DNA from: Spirosoma luteum DSM 19990
Lineage (GTDB): Bacteria > Bacteroidota > Bacteroidia > Cytophagales > Spirosomataceae
Direction: 5' to 3'
DNA length: 64,000 nucleotides
NCBI RefSeq assembly: GCF_000374065.1
Contig: NZ_KB893246.1
Location: 310,001-374,000, forward strand
A model generated the notes under the pieces. That model did not search any database. It was not told where the DNA came from and saw only the letters and a program-made list of their open reading frames with translations. Positions 57,189 to 64,000 of the stretch are shown here, piece after piece. Positions within the stretch are counted from its first letter, which is position 1. Each line of letters opens with the position of its first letter. The translations under genes were made by a program, and so were the position numbers.

Positions 57189-57989
57189 ATGAGTGTTCGC
57201 ATAAAACTGATACAGTGGGCTTTAGTTGCTTTACCGCTTTTGTCGGCAGCGCAAACAAAGGAGTTCATCATATCAGCTCGTTCGGGCGATTCGGTTCGGC
57301 AGGCAAACGCCAGCCGTGACCGTTCGGAATCAGTTGCCCACTCAAAAGAAACCGTTCCGGCTGACGGATTGACGACTGAAGCCTCCATCAATACGCTGCC
57401 CCTTTTTGGCGAACGCGCCAAAACAACTGCCCAGATTGATGCAGACATTCACTTCCTGAATGACTGTGACCGAAACTTTGCCAGCCGACCCGAAGCCAGC
57501 AACTTTTTTGCTGCTCGTGGCTGGGATTATATTGCCGATGGGCAGCTGGATACGGCGACCCACCGCTTCAACCTATCCTGGTTGCTCAATCACAAAAATG
57601 TAGACGCCTATTGGGGACTAGGCGTTGTTTGTTACCAGAAAGACCAGTTACCCGATGCCATACGCATGATGCGCAAGGGACTTGCCGTTGATGATAGCAA
57701 CACGGTGTTACTGACAGATTTAGCTACCGTGGAGATCAAGCAGTATCAGCAGAAGCCAGCCGATGAAATGCTGGCTCAGGCGGAGAACCATCTACACAGG
57801 GCAGTAGCAATAAATCCCTCCGCTTCGTCCTATCAAAAATTGTCGGTTGTTTATTATCTGAAAGCCAACTACGGCAAAGCGTGGGAGTACTACCATCAGG
57901 CCCGTACGCTTGATCTTTCATCCCTCGATATTGGGTATTTGAACGAGTTGCTGGCCAAGCAGCCTGATCCCCAAGGGGTATTCAAGTAG
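57189..57989 (+). CDS. Secreted tetratricopeptide-repeat protein
   Basis: This 266-residue protein starts at ATG 57189, which yields a clean signal peptide (MSVRIKLIQWALVALPLLSAAQ). TTG 57150 and ATG 57171 are longer alternatives. After a Ser/Arg-rich stretch, TPR-like helices cover ~105-255: FFAARGWDYIADGQLDTATH, NVDAYWGLGVVCYQKDQLPD, AENHLHRAVAINPSASSYQK and YYLKANYGKAWEYYHQARTL. These repeats scaffold protein contacts in the periplasm. No catalytic feature is seen. It is convergent with the MORN-repeat gene (24 bp). Confidence 0.8.
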   Translation: MSVRIKLIQWALVALPLLSAAQTKEFIISARSGDSVRQANASRDRSESVAHSKETVPADGLTTEASINTLPLFGERAKTTAQIDADIHFLNDCDRNFASRPEASNFFAARGWDYIADGQLDTATHRFNLSWLLNHKNVDAYWGLGVVCYQKDQLPDAIRMMRKGLAVDDSNTVLLTDLATVEIKQYQQKPADEMLAQAENHLHRAVAINPSASSYQKLSVVYYLKANYGKAWEYYHQARTLDLSSLDIGYLNELLAKQPDPQGVFK

Positions 57990-58013
57990 CATAGAGAGGA
58001 AGAGAAAGTAATC

Positions 58014-59036
58014 CTAGTTCTCTGCTTCTTCTTCCTCCACAACCTTTTCCTTCGACCGCTGGTACGTCACTTTCCCTTTCTGATCCCATTCCGTAATTAC
58101 GTATGGGTCAAACTCGGAATCCCACTGGTTGGCTGGGTACTGCGTGAGCTTTCGACGCATCCGCCGACCGCTTGGGTTTATAGGGTAGAACTCAGTCCAT
58201 CGCCCTATTTTTACTCCGTTGTCATACTTGCCCTCCTCGGCCACCAGCCCATTTTCATGAAAAGCCATGTAGGTCCCATTCAGTTTGCCATACTCTACAG
58301 GTATGACCTCCTTAATTTTTTGGTGGGTTGAGTCATAGTACGATAGTCTCGATCCGGACGGAACGCCCTGATGCCAATAGCTTTTGTCAAGCAGCATAAA
58401 ATTAGCATCATACTTCTCCCAGCGTCCATCTTTCATACCGGCATAATAGTAGCCCTCTTCCAGCAAATCGCCGTTCTGGTAGCGTTTGTATGGCCCATGC
58501 AGCAGTAAGCCATCTCCCTCATTCCGAATAATGGAACTTGTCACCCGCCCCGAGCGCTGGTAGTACCGGACAATGTCCCGTACGTAAGGCAGTGGTTTAG
58601 TCGCATCGTTGTCGCGCAGTACATAAAACTCTTCCACAATGGTTCTGTCGCCACTACCAAACTTGGTATATGCTTTCACCATCGACAACCCTTCGTATTC
58701 CGTTTTAGACAGTTTATTTTTCGACTTGCGGTCGGCCTTCTGTTTTTTGAGCTGTTTCACCTTCAGACCCAAATCGGGCATGATACCCGCTACGTAATCA
58801 TCCTTTTGCTTCTTTAGAGACGACATAGTTGGTATACCAAGTGTTGTCAGTGACGAAGGAACAGAGGAGAAACCTGATAACGGGGAAGCAGGTGCGCCGG
58901 AAGGAGCTAAAACGGGCTTTGATGACGTGGTAAGCGATGCAGGAGCCGATGGCGAAGGGACCGTTTGTGCACGTACTGAAACCATCAGTGCCATTGAAAC
59001 CATTAAATAAGTTAATCTATATACAATAGCAAACAT
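58014..59036 (-). CDS. Secreted MORN/YwqK-repeat protein
   Basis: This 340-residue protein has a signal peptide (YRLTYLMVSMALMVSVRAQ), a Ser/Pro/Ala-rich linker (~25-70) and a Lys-rich helix (LKVKQLKKQKADRKSKNKLS). MORN-like repeats follow (~160-290): GDGLLLHGPYKRYQNGDLLE, YYAGMKDGRWEKYDANF, YGKLNGTYMAFHENGLVAEE, GVKIGRWTEFYP. These resemble the YwqK antitoxin family, but similar exported repeat proteins in Bacteroidota are not toxin partners. The C-terminus is acidic (EEEEAEN). Function is unknown; a surface-associated role is likely. Confidence 0.8.
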   Translation of the reverse strand: MFAIVYRLTYLMVSMALMVSVRAQTVPSPSAPASLTTSSKPVLAPSGAPASPLSGFSSVPSSLTTLGIPTMSSLKKQKDDYVAGIMPDLGLKVKQLKKQKADRKSKNKLSKTEYEGLSMVKAYTKFGSGDRTIVEEFYVLRDNDATKPLPYVRDIVRYYQRSGRVTSSIIRNEGDGLLLHGPYKRYQNGDLLEEGYYYAGMKDGRWEKYDANFMLLDKSYWHQGVPSGSRLSYYDSTHQKIKEVIPVEYGKLNGTYMAFHENGLVAEEGKYDNGVKIGRWTEFYPINPSGRRMRRKLTQYPANQWDSEFDPYVITEWDQKGKVTYQRSKEKVVEEEEAEN

Positions 59037-59167
59037 GGCTAGAGAACTGTTTGATGCCTGAAGTTTGTTAAGTTTGCAACTTCAATTTTGCAACGCTGTA
59101 AAAAGCCCTATTATTTTATCCATTCATTCGCCTGGCTTTCAGGCGGCTAAGCTTAGGTTCAATTTTC

Positions 59168-60109
59168 GTGGAAAAACAGGCTCGTATTTATGTTGCCGGA
59201 CACCGGGGGATGGTCGGCTCAGCTATCGTTCGTAAGCTTCAGGACGAAGGGTATACTACCATTATTACCCGTACATCATCAGAACTGGATTTACGAAATC
59301 AGGCGGCAGTTGCTGATTTCTTTGACCAGGAAACTCCCGACTATGTTTTTCTGGCCGCGGCTAAAGTTGGCGGTATTTTAGCCAATAACACCTATCGTGC
59401 CGAATTTCTGTACGATAACCTGATGATTGAGTCAAATATTATTCATAGTGCCTATAAAACAGGTGTTAAGAAGCTGTTGTTCCTTGGCTCTTCCTGTATT
59501 TATCCCAAGCTGGCCCCTCAACCGCTCAAAGAGGAGTATCTGCTGAGTGGTTATCTTGAATCGACCAACGAGCCGTACGCCATCGCTAAAATTACGGGAA
59601 TAAAACTGTGCGACGCTTACCGGAGTCAATATGGCTGTAACTTTATTTCGGCCATGCCTACCAACCTGTACGGACCAAACGACAATTACAACCTGCAGGG
59701 GTCTCACGTGTTACCCGCTCTCATCAGGAAGTTTCACGAAGCGAAGGTGAACGATGAGCCAACCGTTGAGGTTTGGGGTACTGGTTCGCCCATGCGCGAG
59801 TTTCTGCACGCCGATGACCTGGCCGATGCGTGTTTTTTCCTGATGGAAAATTACAACGATGAACTTTTCGTCAACATCGGCACGGGCGAAGATGTGACCA
59901 TTCGTGAGACCGCTGAGCTTATAAAGGACATTGTAGGTTTTGAAGGCGAACTACGCTGGAACACCGAAAAACCGGATGGAACTCCACGCAAGTTAATGGA
60001 TGTGTCCCGGCTGCACGAAATGGGCTGGAAACACAAAACTGAACTGCGGAAAGGCCTTGAAATGACCTATCAGGATTTTCTGGCGAACGAAGTGCTTTAT
60101 ATCGAGTAA
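59168..60109 (+). CDS. fcl: GDP-L-fucose synthase
   Basis: This extended SDR epimerises and reduces GDP-4-keto-6-deoxymannose to GDP-L-fucose with NADPH. It starts at GTG 59168. The cofactor motif is VAGHRGMVGSAIVRKL, followed by LFLGSSCIYPKLAPQPLKEE with catalytic Ser and Cys, and NEPYAIAKITGIKLCDAYRS with YxxxK. PTNLYGPNDNYN and VWGTGSPMREFLHADDLADA are diagnostic for Fcl. The partner gmd is not in the window. Neighbouring NeuD-like and glycosyltransferase genes point to surface polysaccharide. Confidence 0.95.
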   Translation: MEKQARIYVAGHRGMVGSAIVRKLQDEGYTTIITRTSSELDLRNQAAVADFFDQETPDYVFLAAAKVGGILANNTYRAEFLYDNLMIESNIIHSAYKTGVKKLLFLGSSCIYPKLAPQPLKEEYLLSGYLESTNEPYAIAKITGIKLCDAYRSQYGCNFISAMPTNLYGPNDNYNLQGSHVLPALIRKFHEAKVNDEPTVEVWGTGSPMREFLHADDLADACFFLMENYNDELFVNIGTGEDVTIRETAELIKDIVGFEGELRWNTEKPDGTPRKLMDVSRLHEMGWKHKTELRKGLEMTYQDFLANEVLYIE

Positions 60110-60172
60110 ATTGCTCTGCGACTCCTGTCAATCAGTAAGTTACAACATAGTATTTTGACGGTGACCTGCTCG

Positions 60173-60805
60173 CTACATTTTCTTTGCCGGGTTACCGAAT
60201 ACGGTATCCCCGGCCGCTACGTCTTCTACGACTACGGATCCTGCTCCAATGCGGGCATTTTTGCCGATTTTAACGCCGGCTATGATAGTGACGCCCGTGC
60301 CAATAAAAGCCCCGTCTTCCACTACAGCATCGCTATTTAGTATACTTCCAGTTCCTACCATAACATAATCACCCACTTTTGCCCGGCTTTCAATAATGGC
60401 TCCGGCCTGAATAATGCAATGTTGTCCTACCTCAGCAAAAGGATTAACAACTGCCCGGGCGGCTACCAAATTTCCATGTCCGATAATGGCAAGTGTCGAA
60501 ACGGTTGCGGTATCATGAATCGCGTTGACCGGCTGTACTTTTCGCCGTTCATTCAGTAGTTTGACCAGACGTTTCCGGACGCGGATATCCCCAATGGCAA
60601 CGAAGGCTTCGCATTTCTGCCCAATCAGCTTCAGGAAGCCGTCGTCATCCGTTTCGCCCAGTACCGATACAGCGCCAAACTCCTGGCCGTGCAATTCTTT
60701 GTTGTCATCTAACAGGCCGTAAACAACAACACTATTACGTTGAAACAGGTCTAAAGCCGTCAGGCCTAAACTTCCTGCTCCGAAAATGAGCACTGGATTT
60801 TCCAT
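60173..60805 (-). CDS. NeuD/PglD-like sugar O-/N-acyltransferase
   Basis: This 210-residue protein has a Rossmann-like N-terminal part (VLIFGAGSLGLTALDLFQRN) that binds a UDP-sugar. It also has a left-handed beta-helix of hexapeptide repeats (~95-200: IGHGNLVAARAVVNPFAEVG, IESRAKVGDYVMVGTGSIL, GAFIGTGVTIIAGVKIGKNA, IGAGSVVVEDVAAGDTVFG). That is the NeuD/PglD family, which acetylates sialic acids or bacillosamine precursors. It is convergent with fcl (63 bp) and divergent from the LpxH-like gene. Substrate is unknown; surface-glycan decoration is likely. Confidence 0.9.
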   Translation of the reverse strand: MENPVLIFGAGSLGLTALDLFQRNSVVVYGLLDDNKELHGQEFGAVSVLGETDDDGFLKLIGQKCEAFVAIGDIRVRKRLVKLLNERRKVQPVNAIHDTATVSTLAIIGHGNLVAARAVVNPFAEVGQHCIIQAGAIIESRAKVGDYVMVGTGSILNSDAVVEDGAFIGTGVTIIAGVKIGKNARIGAGSVVVEDVAAGDTVFGNPAKKM

Positions 60806-60917
60806 TTGTCGTGGTTTATTAAGTCAATATGAACAAGTGCTTCCTTAGCGCTATAACCTTGTCAATTTGGTAACATTTGAATAAATCTTACGTTACAATC
60901 AGCCTGTACTTTCGCCT

Positions 60918-61742
60918 ATGCAATCAAACACGCAATTCCGGACGATCGTACTTTCTGATATACACCTTGGTACTGCCGGATCGAAAGCGAAAGAAGCTAC
61001 TGAGTTTTTACGCTACTACTCGTGTCAGAAGCTTATTCTCAATGGTGATATAGTGGATGGCTGGCAATTGAAGCAATACGGTACCTGGAAAAGAAAGCAT
61101 ACTGCTTTTTTTAAAACAGTTTTGAAGCAAATCGTTCGTCATGACACGAAAGTTATTTACCTGCGGGGCAATCATGATGATTTTCTTGACCAGATAATGC
61201 CCCTGAAGGTAGGAAGGAATTTTTCTATCCGTAAAGAGTATACCCTGACTTCCGGCACCAAGAAATTCTATATTACACACGGCGATGTTTTCGACTCGAT
61301 TACCTCGCAAATGAAATGGCTGGCCTACCTGGGAGATGTAGGCTACACATTTCTGCTTTGGGTAAATAAGTTTTATAACAACTACCGTAACTGGCGTGGC
61401 TTGCCCTATTACTCCCTTTCGCAACAGGTAAAATCCCGCATAAAAAAAGCCGTTAGCTACATCTCGGACTACGAACAAAAATTAACTGAACTGGCCCGCG
61501 CCCGCCAATGCGACGGCGTTATCTGTGGCCACATCCATCAACCTGCTATCCACACCATTGATGGTATCATCTACATGAATTCGGGCGATTGGATAGAGTC
61601 GTTGAGTGCGCTGGTTGAAGATCACGAAGGCAACTGGAGTCTGCTTTACTATACGCCGGAGTTGACGGGTAACGAGTCTGGCATTACGGAAAAATTAGTA
61701 GATGCCATCGAACAACTCACTGATAACACAGTCCCGGTTTAA
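60918..61742 (+). CDS. UDP-2,3-diacylglucosamine diphosphatase-like (LpxH-type) metallophosphoesterase
   Basis: This 274-residue calcineurin-like phosphoesterase has all metal motifs: LSDIHLGT, NGDIVDGWQ, RGNHDDFLD, ITHGDVFDS and CGHIHQPA. The sequence between (GYTFLLWVNKFYNNYRNWRG) gives a hydrophobic insert, like membrane-associating LpxH-family lipid A enzymes. LpxH cleaves UDP-diacylglucosamine to lipid X. Bacteroidota often carry more than one paralogue, so the exact role is not certain. It is co-directional with a glycosyltransferase 21 bp downstream, and the two are probably one operon. Confidence 0.88.
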   Translation: MQSNTQFRTIVLSDIHLGTAGSKAKEATEFLRYYSCQKLILNGDIVDGWQLKQYGTWKRKHTAFFKTVLKQIVRHDTKVIYLRGNHDDFLDQIMPLKVGRNFSIRKEYTLTSGTKKFYITHGDVFDSITSQMKWLAYLGDVGYTFLLWVNKFYNNYRNWRGLPYYSLSQQVKSRIKKAVSYISDYEQKLTELARARQCDGVICGHIHQPAIHTIDGIIYMNSGDWIESLSALVEDHEGNWSLLYYTPELTGNESGITEKLVDAIEQLTDNTVPV

Positions 61743-61763
61743 ACTCATAAGAACCTCCTTATT

Positions 61764-62909
61764 ATGCGTATTCTATTTCTGGTACAAGGTGAAGGTCGGG
61801 GACATCTAACACAAGCACTATCACTGTCCCAAATTTTACAAACGGCAGGCCATGAAGTTACCGGTGCTATTGTTGGGGTGACGGCCGAGCGGGCCGTTCC
61901 TGCTTTTTTCAGTGAAAAATTTACGGCTCCGGTTATCCCCATTTTTAGCCCCGGTTTGGTGTATAATGCAGTAACAAACGCATTGGAACCTACTAAAACC
62001 ACCATCCGTGCCCTCCGAACCATTCGACCCTTTTGGAAGAGTTTGAAGCAGGTACGGGCTATTATCAATGCACATCGGCCCAATGTAGTAATCAATTTCC
62101 ACGAAATGCTGGGTGGTATGACGTATGCCTTGCTGCGCCCTCCGGTACCCATGATATGTATCGCCCACCAGTACATGGCCTTTCATCCCGATTTTCAGCG
62201 GCCTAAAGGACAATGGTTTTATCGGCAGACGTTTAAATTCAATACGCTGCTAACCTGTTTTGGGGCACATGAGCTGTTAGCTCTCTCATTCGATAAACAG
62301 GCAGATGCACCTGAACAGCGTGTGCGTATCGTCCCTCCCTTACTTCGTCGGGAGATCACCGAGATAAAACCAACGCAGGGCGATTCGCTGCTAGCCTACG
62401 TCACGCAGCCTGGCCTGAAAACCGAGCTACTCAAGGCACATGAGCAACACCCGGAAATCCGGATGGATGGCTTTCATTCGGGAGTGAGCGTACCGAATCA
62501 GATCATTGATGATACTCTGAGTTTCCACGCCATTGATGGTCAGCGTTTCCTAGAGTTTATGGCCCGGTGCAAAGCCATCGTTACAACGGCTGGGTTTGAG
62601 TCGGTTTGTGAAGCGGCTTATCTGGGTAAGCCTGCTATGATGATTCCACAACCGAACCACTACGAACAGGCGTGTAATGCCCTAGACGGACAGCGTGCCG
62701 GGGTTGGAACAGCTGCAGACCAATTCGATCTAAATCAACTACTAGCTTACTTACCTGAATACGATACGCAGTTAAGCGAACACTTCCGGGCCTGGCACGG
62801 GCAAGGACATTTTATGTTCCTGGCGGCCATAAACCGGGCAGCTGCGTCATCAAAAAGTTCATCGGGTGGATTTTTCTCAACGCGTATGCGTCATCTACTC
62901 CGTTCCTAG
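61764..62909 (+). CDS. Glycosyltransferase family protein (GT1/GT28-like)
   Basis: This 381-residue GT-B fold protein starts with a Gly-rich acceptor loop (FLVQGEGRGHLTQALSLSQI). The C-terminal donor site has FMARCKAIVTTAGFESVCEA and YLGKPAMMIPQPNHYEQACN, in the place where GT28/MurG-like enzymes bind the nucleotide sugar. IINAHRPNVVINFHEMLGGM is a family block of Bacteroidota proteins of this type. Operon position behind an LpxH-like phosphoesterase suggests glycolipid or LPS-related work. Its end overlaps the convergent epimerase gene by 15 bp. Confidence 0.88.
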   Translation: MRILFLVQGEGRGHLTQALSLSQILQTAGHEVTGAIVGVTAERAVPAFFSEKFTAPVIPIFSPGLVYNAVTNALEPTKTTIRALRTIRPFWKSLKQVRAIINAHRPNVVINFHEMLGGMTYALLRPPVPMICIAHQYMAFHPDFQRPKGQWFYRQTFKFNTLLTCFGAHELLALSFDKQADAPEQRVRIVPPLLRREITEIKPTQGDSLLAYVTQPGLKTELLKAHEQHPEIRMDGFHSGVSVPNQIIDDTLSFHAIDGQRFLEFMARCKAIVTTAGFESVCEAAYLGKPAMMIPQPNHYEQACNALDGQRAGVGTAADQFDLNQLLAYLPEYDTQLSEHFRAWHGQGHFMFLAAINRAAASSKSSSGGFFSTRMRHLLRS

Positions 62910-63728
62910 TCGGTAGAAAAATTGCAGCGGGTCAGGATAGCGAAATGCGTATTGTGTAGCTTGAAGTAGCTTTTCTACACTGACAACTTTGTACGGAACG
63001 GGTTGCTCAGGCTGTTCAAACGCTGGCTGTTCGTAACCAAAATCCGCACAGCTTTTTTGATAGATGTCTTTCCGAACCGGATGCTCGGGAGCTACAGCAT
63101 TAAAGACTCCATCAGTACGCTGTTGAATCAGCGTGAGCAGAATGCCCACGGCATCATCCTGATGCAGGTAGTTAACGGGGACGTCTCCACTGTCTACTGT
63201 TTTACCGGCAACATATTTTCCCGGAATACGATCGTACCCCATCAGACCACCACACCGCAGCACCGTAAGAGTTTTTTTGGGTGCTAACGCCAACACGAGT
63301 TGTTCAGCCTTAACCAGAGCAGGCGCGGCTGATTCATCTGGCATTATAACATCATTTTCTACAACCATTCGATTTAGTTCTGGATAGACCGACGTAGAAC
63401 TAACATAGATAACGTGCTTTACTTCTGATACGTCAATAGCATCCGTTAGATGCTGGATTTGTTTTGGATGAAAATCCTCGCCAAACTTCCCCGCTTTAGG
63501 AGGTACGTTGATGATAAGGGTGTCGGCATCAAGTAAATCGTTTAGATTACCCTCGGGTGCCGGATTCAATTGTAGCTGATAAGCGTCGATACCAGCCTGA
63601 TTCAAATCAGTAACCTTGCTGGAGGTAGTACAACTACCTTTCACAGTACAGCCTACACGCTGTAGCTGTTTCGCTAGTGGCAATCCAAGCCATCCTAATC
63701 CAATGATAGAAACGGTTGTATGTGACAT
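62895..63728 (-). CDS. NAD-dependent epimerase/dehydratase-like (YeeZ-type) protein
   Basis: This 277-residue Rossmann protein has VSIIGLGWLGLPLAKQLQRV as the dinucleotide motif, resembling the GLGWLG proteins near E. coli YeeZ. VIYVSSTSVYPELN matches the SSTSVY block of extended SDRs, and the conserved Tyr-Lys pair is not seen in its usual YxxxK form. ATG 63728 was used rather than a TTG one codon earlier. Reaction unknown. It lies 3 bp from the outer-membrane barrel gene upstream and overlaps the convergent glycosyltransferase. Confidence 0.82.
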   Translation of the reverse strand: MSHTTVSIIGLGWLGLPLAKQLQRVGCTVKGSCTTSSKVTDLNQAGIDAYQLQLNPAPEGNLNDLLDADTLIINVPPKAGKFGEDFHPKQIQHLTDAIDVSEVKHVIYVSSTSVYPELNRMVVENDVIMPDESAAPALVKAEQLVLALAPKKTLTVLRCGGLMGYDRIPGKYVAGKTVDSGDVPVNYLHQDDAVGILLTLIQQRTDGVFNAVAPEHPVRKDIYQKSCADFGYEQPAFEQPEQPVPYKVVSVEKLLQATQYAFRYPDPLQFFYRLGTE

Positions 63729-63731
63729 CAA

Positions 63732-64000
63732 TTAGAATCCAATTCCAAACGTAATTGTGCGAACATCTGGCCCCTTGTCAGGCTGAAAAAGTGGATTTAG
63801 GTCGTATTTCACGAAAAAATTCAGGCTTTGAATCCCAATGTGCGTCATAACCCCATATCGTAAATCATTGAGGTAATAATCCGAATGCCGCCGGTCTTTA
63901 CTGCCATCGGCCTCTTTTATTTTCCGATAGCTGTCAAGCCGGTAATTGGCATAGCCTCCTATACCAATGTGGCCCACTTTCCGACCATCGTCGTTGTAGA
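63732..64000 (-). CDS. Outer-membrane beta-barrel protein, C-terminal part (5' end outside window)
   Basis: The frame is open to the window edge, so only the last ~89 residues are seen. Alternating hydrophobic and polar strands (GHIGIGGYANYRLDSYRKI, LRYGVMTHIGIQSLNFFVKY) and a terminal TITFGIGF with C-terminal Phe are typical of barrel proteins inserted by BamA. It is followed by the epimerase-like gene with a 3-bp gap, so the two are likely co-transcribed. The family cannot be named from this fragment. Confidence 0.7.
   Translation of the reverse strand, partial: YNDDGRKVGHIGIGGYANYRLDSYRKIKEADGSKDRRHSDYYLNDLRYGVMTHIGIQSLNFFVKYDLNPLFQPDKGPDVRTITFGIGF

Noticed and set aside
58014-59036. Toxin-antitoxin system suggested by YwqK-like repeats
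   Set aside because: No toxin gene is adjacent; the protein is exported and its repeats are better described as MORN-like.

Overview
The window looks like chromosomal DNA of a Bacteroidota bacterium of the order Cytophagales, most likely a Spirosoma-type member of the Spirosomaceae/Cytophagaceae. This rests on a near-balanced GC content, the lack of Shine-Dalgarno sequences before most starts, several TAnnTTTG-type -7 elements, a ribosomal protein L17 carrying a helix-hairpin-helix tail, eukaryote-type GT3 glycogen synthase, plant-like long IspH and DUF2795. No tRNA, rRNA, CRISPR array, prophage or intact insertion sequence was seen. The genus is inferred from gene content, not from a search.

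Layout: 1-2716 is the end of the ribosomal/RNA polymerase operon (rpoA, rplQ) followed by carA. 2774-8775 holds a very large SF1 helicase with a nuclease-like tail, a TerC-type membrane protein and a dolichyl-phosphate-mannose-synthase-like glycosyltransferase. 8839-19342 is mostly core metabolism and repair: lpdA, an amidohydrolase, gltA, recA, a conserved membrane-anchored protein of unknown role, eno, a FtsB/DivIC-type division protein, a low-molecular-weight phosphatase and gpmI. 19469-24495 is a tight four-gene sugar-processing unit: GH88-like hydrolase, flavin ene-reductase, SDR and Tat-exported Gfo/Idh/MocA oxidoreductase. 24580-29095 encodes the E2 and E1 subunits of 2-oxoglutarate dehydrogenase, which would use the E3 encoded by lpdA upstream.

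29656-32721 is an accessory-looking block: ECF sigma factor, zinc-type anti-sigma factor, RclC-like membrane protein and a beta-propeller lipoprotein. 33268-45331 holds envelope and metabolic genes: GHL10 lipoprotein, ispH, flavin reductase, GH3-like adenylase, GDPD, penicillin-acylase-type hydrolase, Skp-like protein and an OPT transporter. 45404-48848 contains an AlbA_2 protein, DUF2795, cutC and three decayed genes not called before: a carotenoid hydroxylase (crtZ-like) with two TGG-to-TAG stops and an internal deletion, a frameshifted ArsR-family regulator, and an Old Yellow Enzyme with a frameshift and an internal deletion. 48795-57989 holds purU, an asparaginase-like hydrolase, glycogen synthase, mog, anmK, a fructosamine-kinase-like protein, a DEAD-box helicase and a TPR protein. 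58014-64000 encodes a MORN/YwqK-repeat protein, GDP-L-fucose synthase, a NeuD-like acetyltransferase, an LpxH-like phosphoesterase with a glycosyltransferase, an NAD-dependent epimerase-like protein and the end of an outer-membrane barrel.

Two genome-wide habits show in the non-coding DNA. Most convergent gene pairs are separated by long, perfect hairpins of 17 to 31 bp per arm that serve as bidirectional terminators. Several same-strand junctions carry a different kind of long inverted repeat, made of degenerate 7-nt units.
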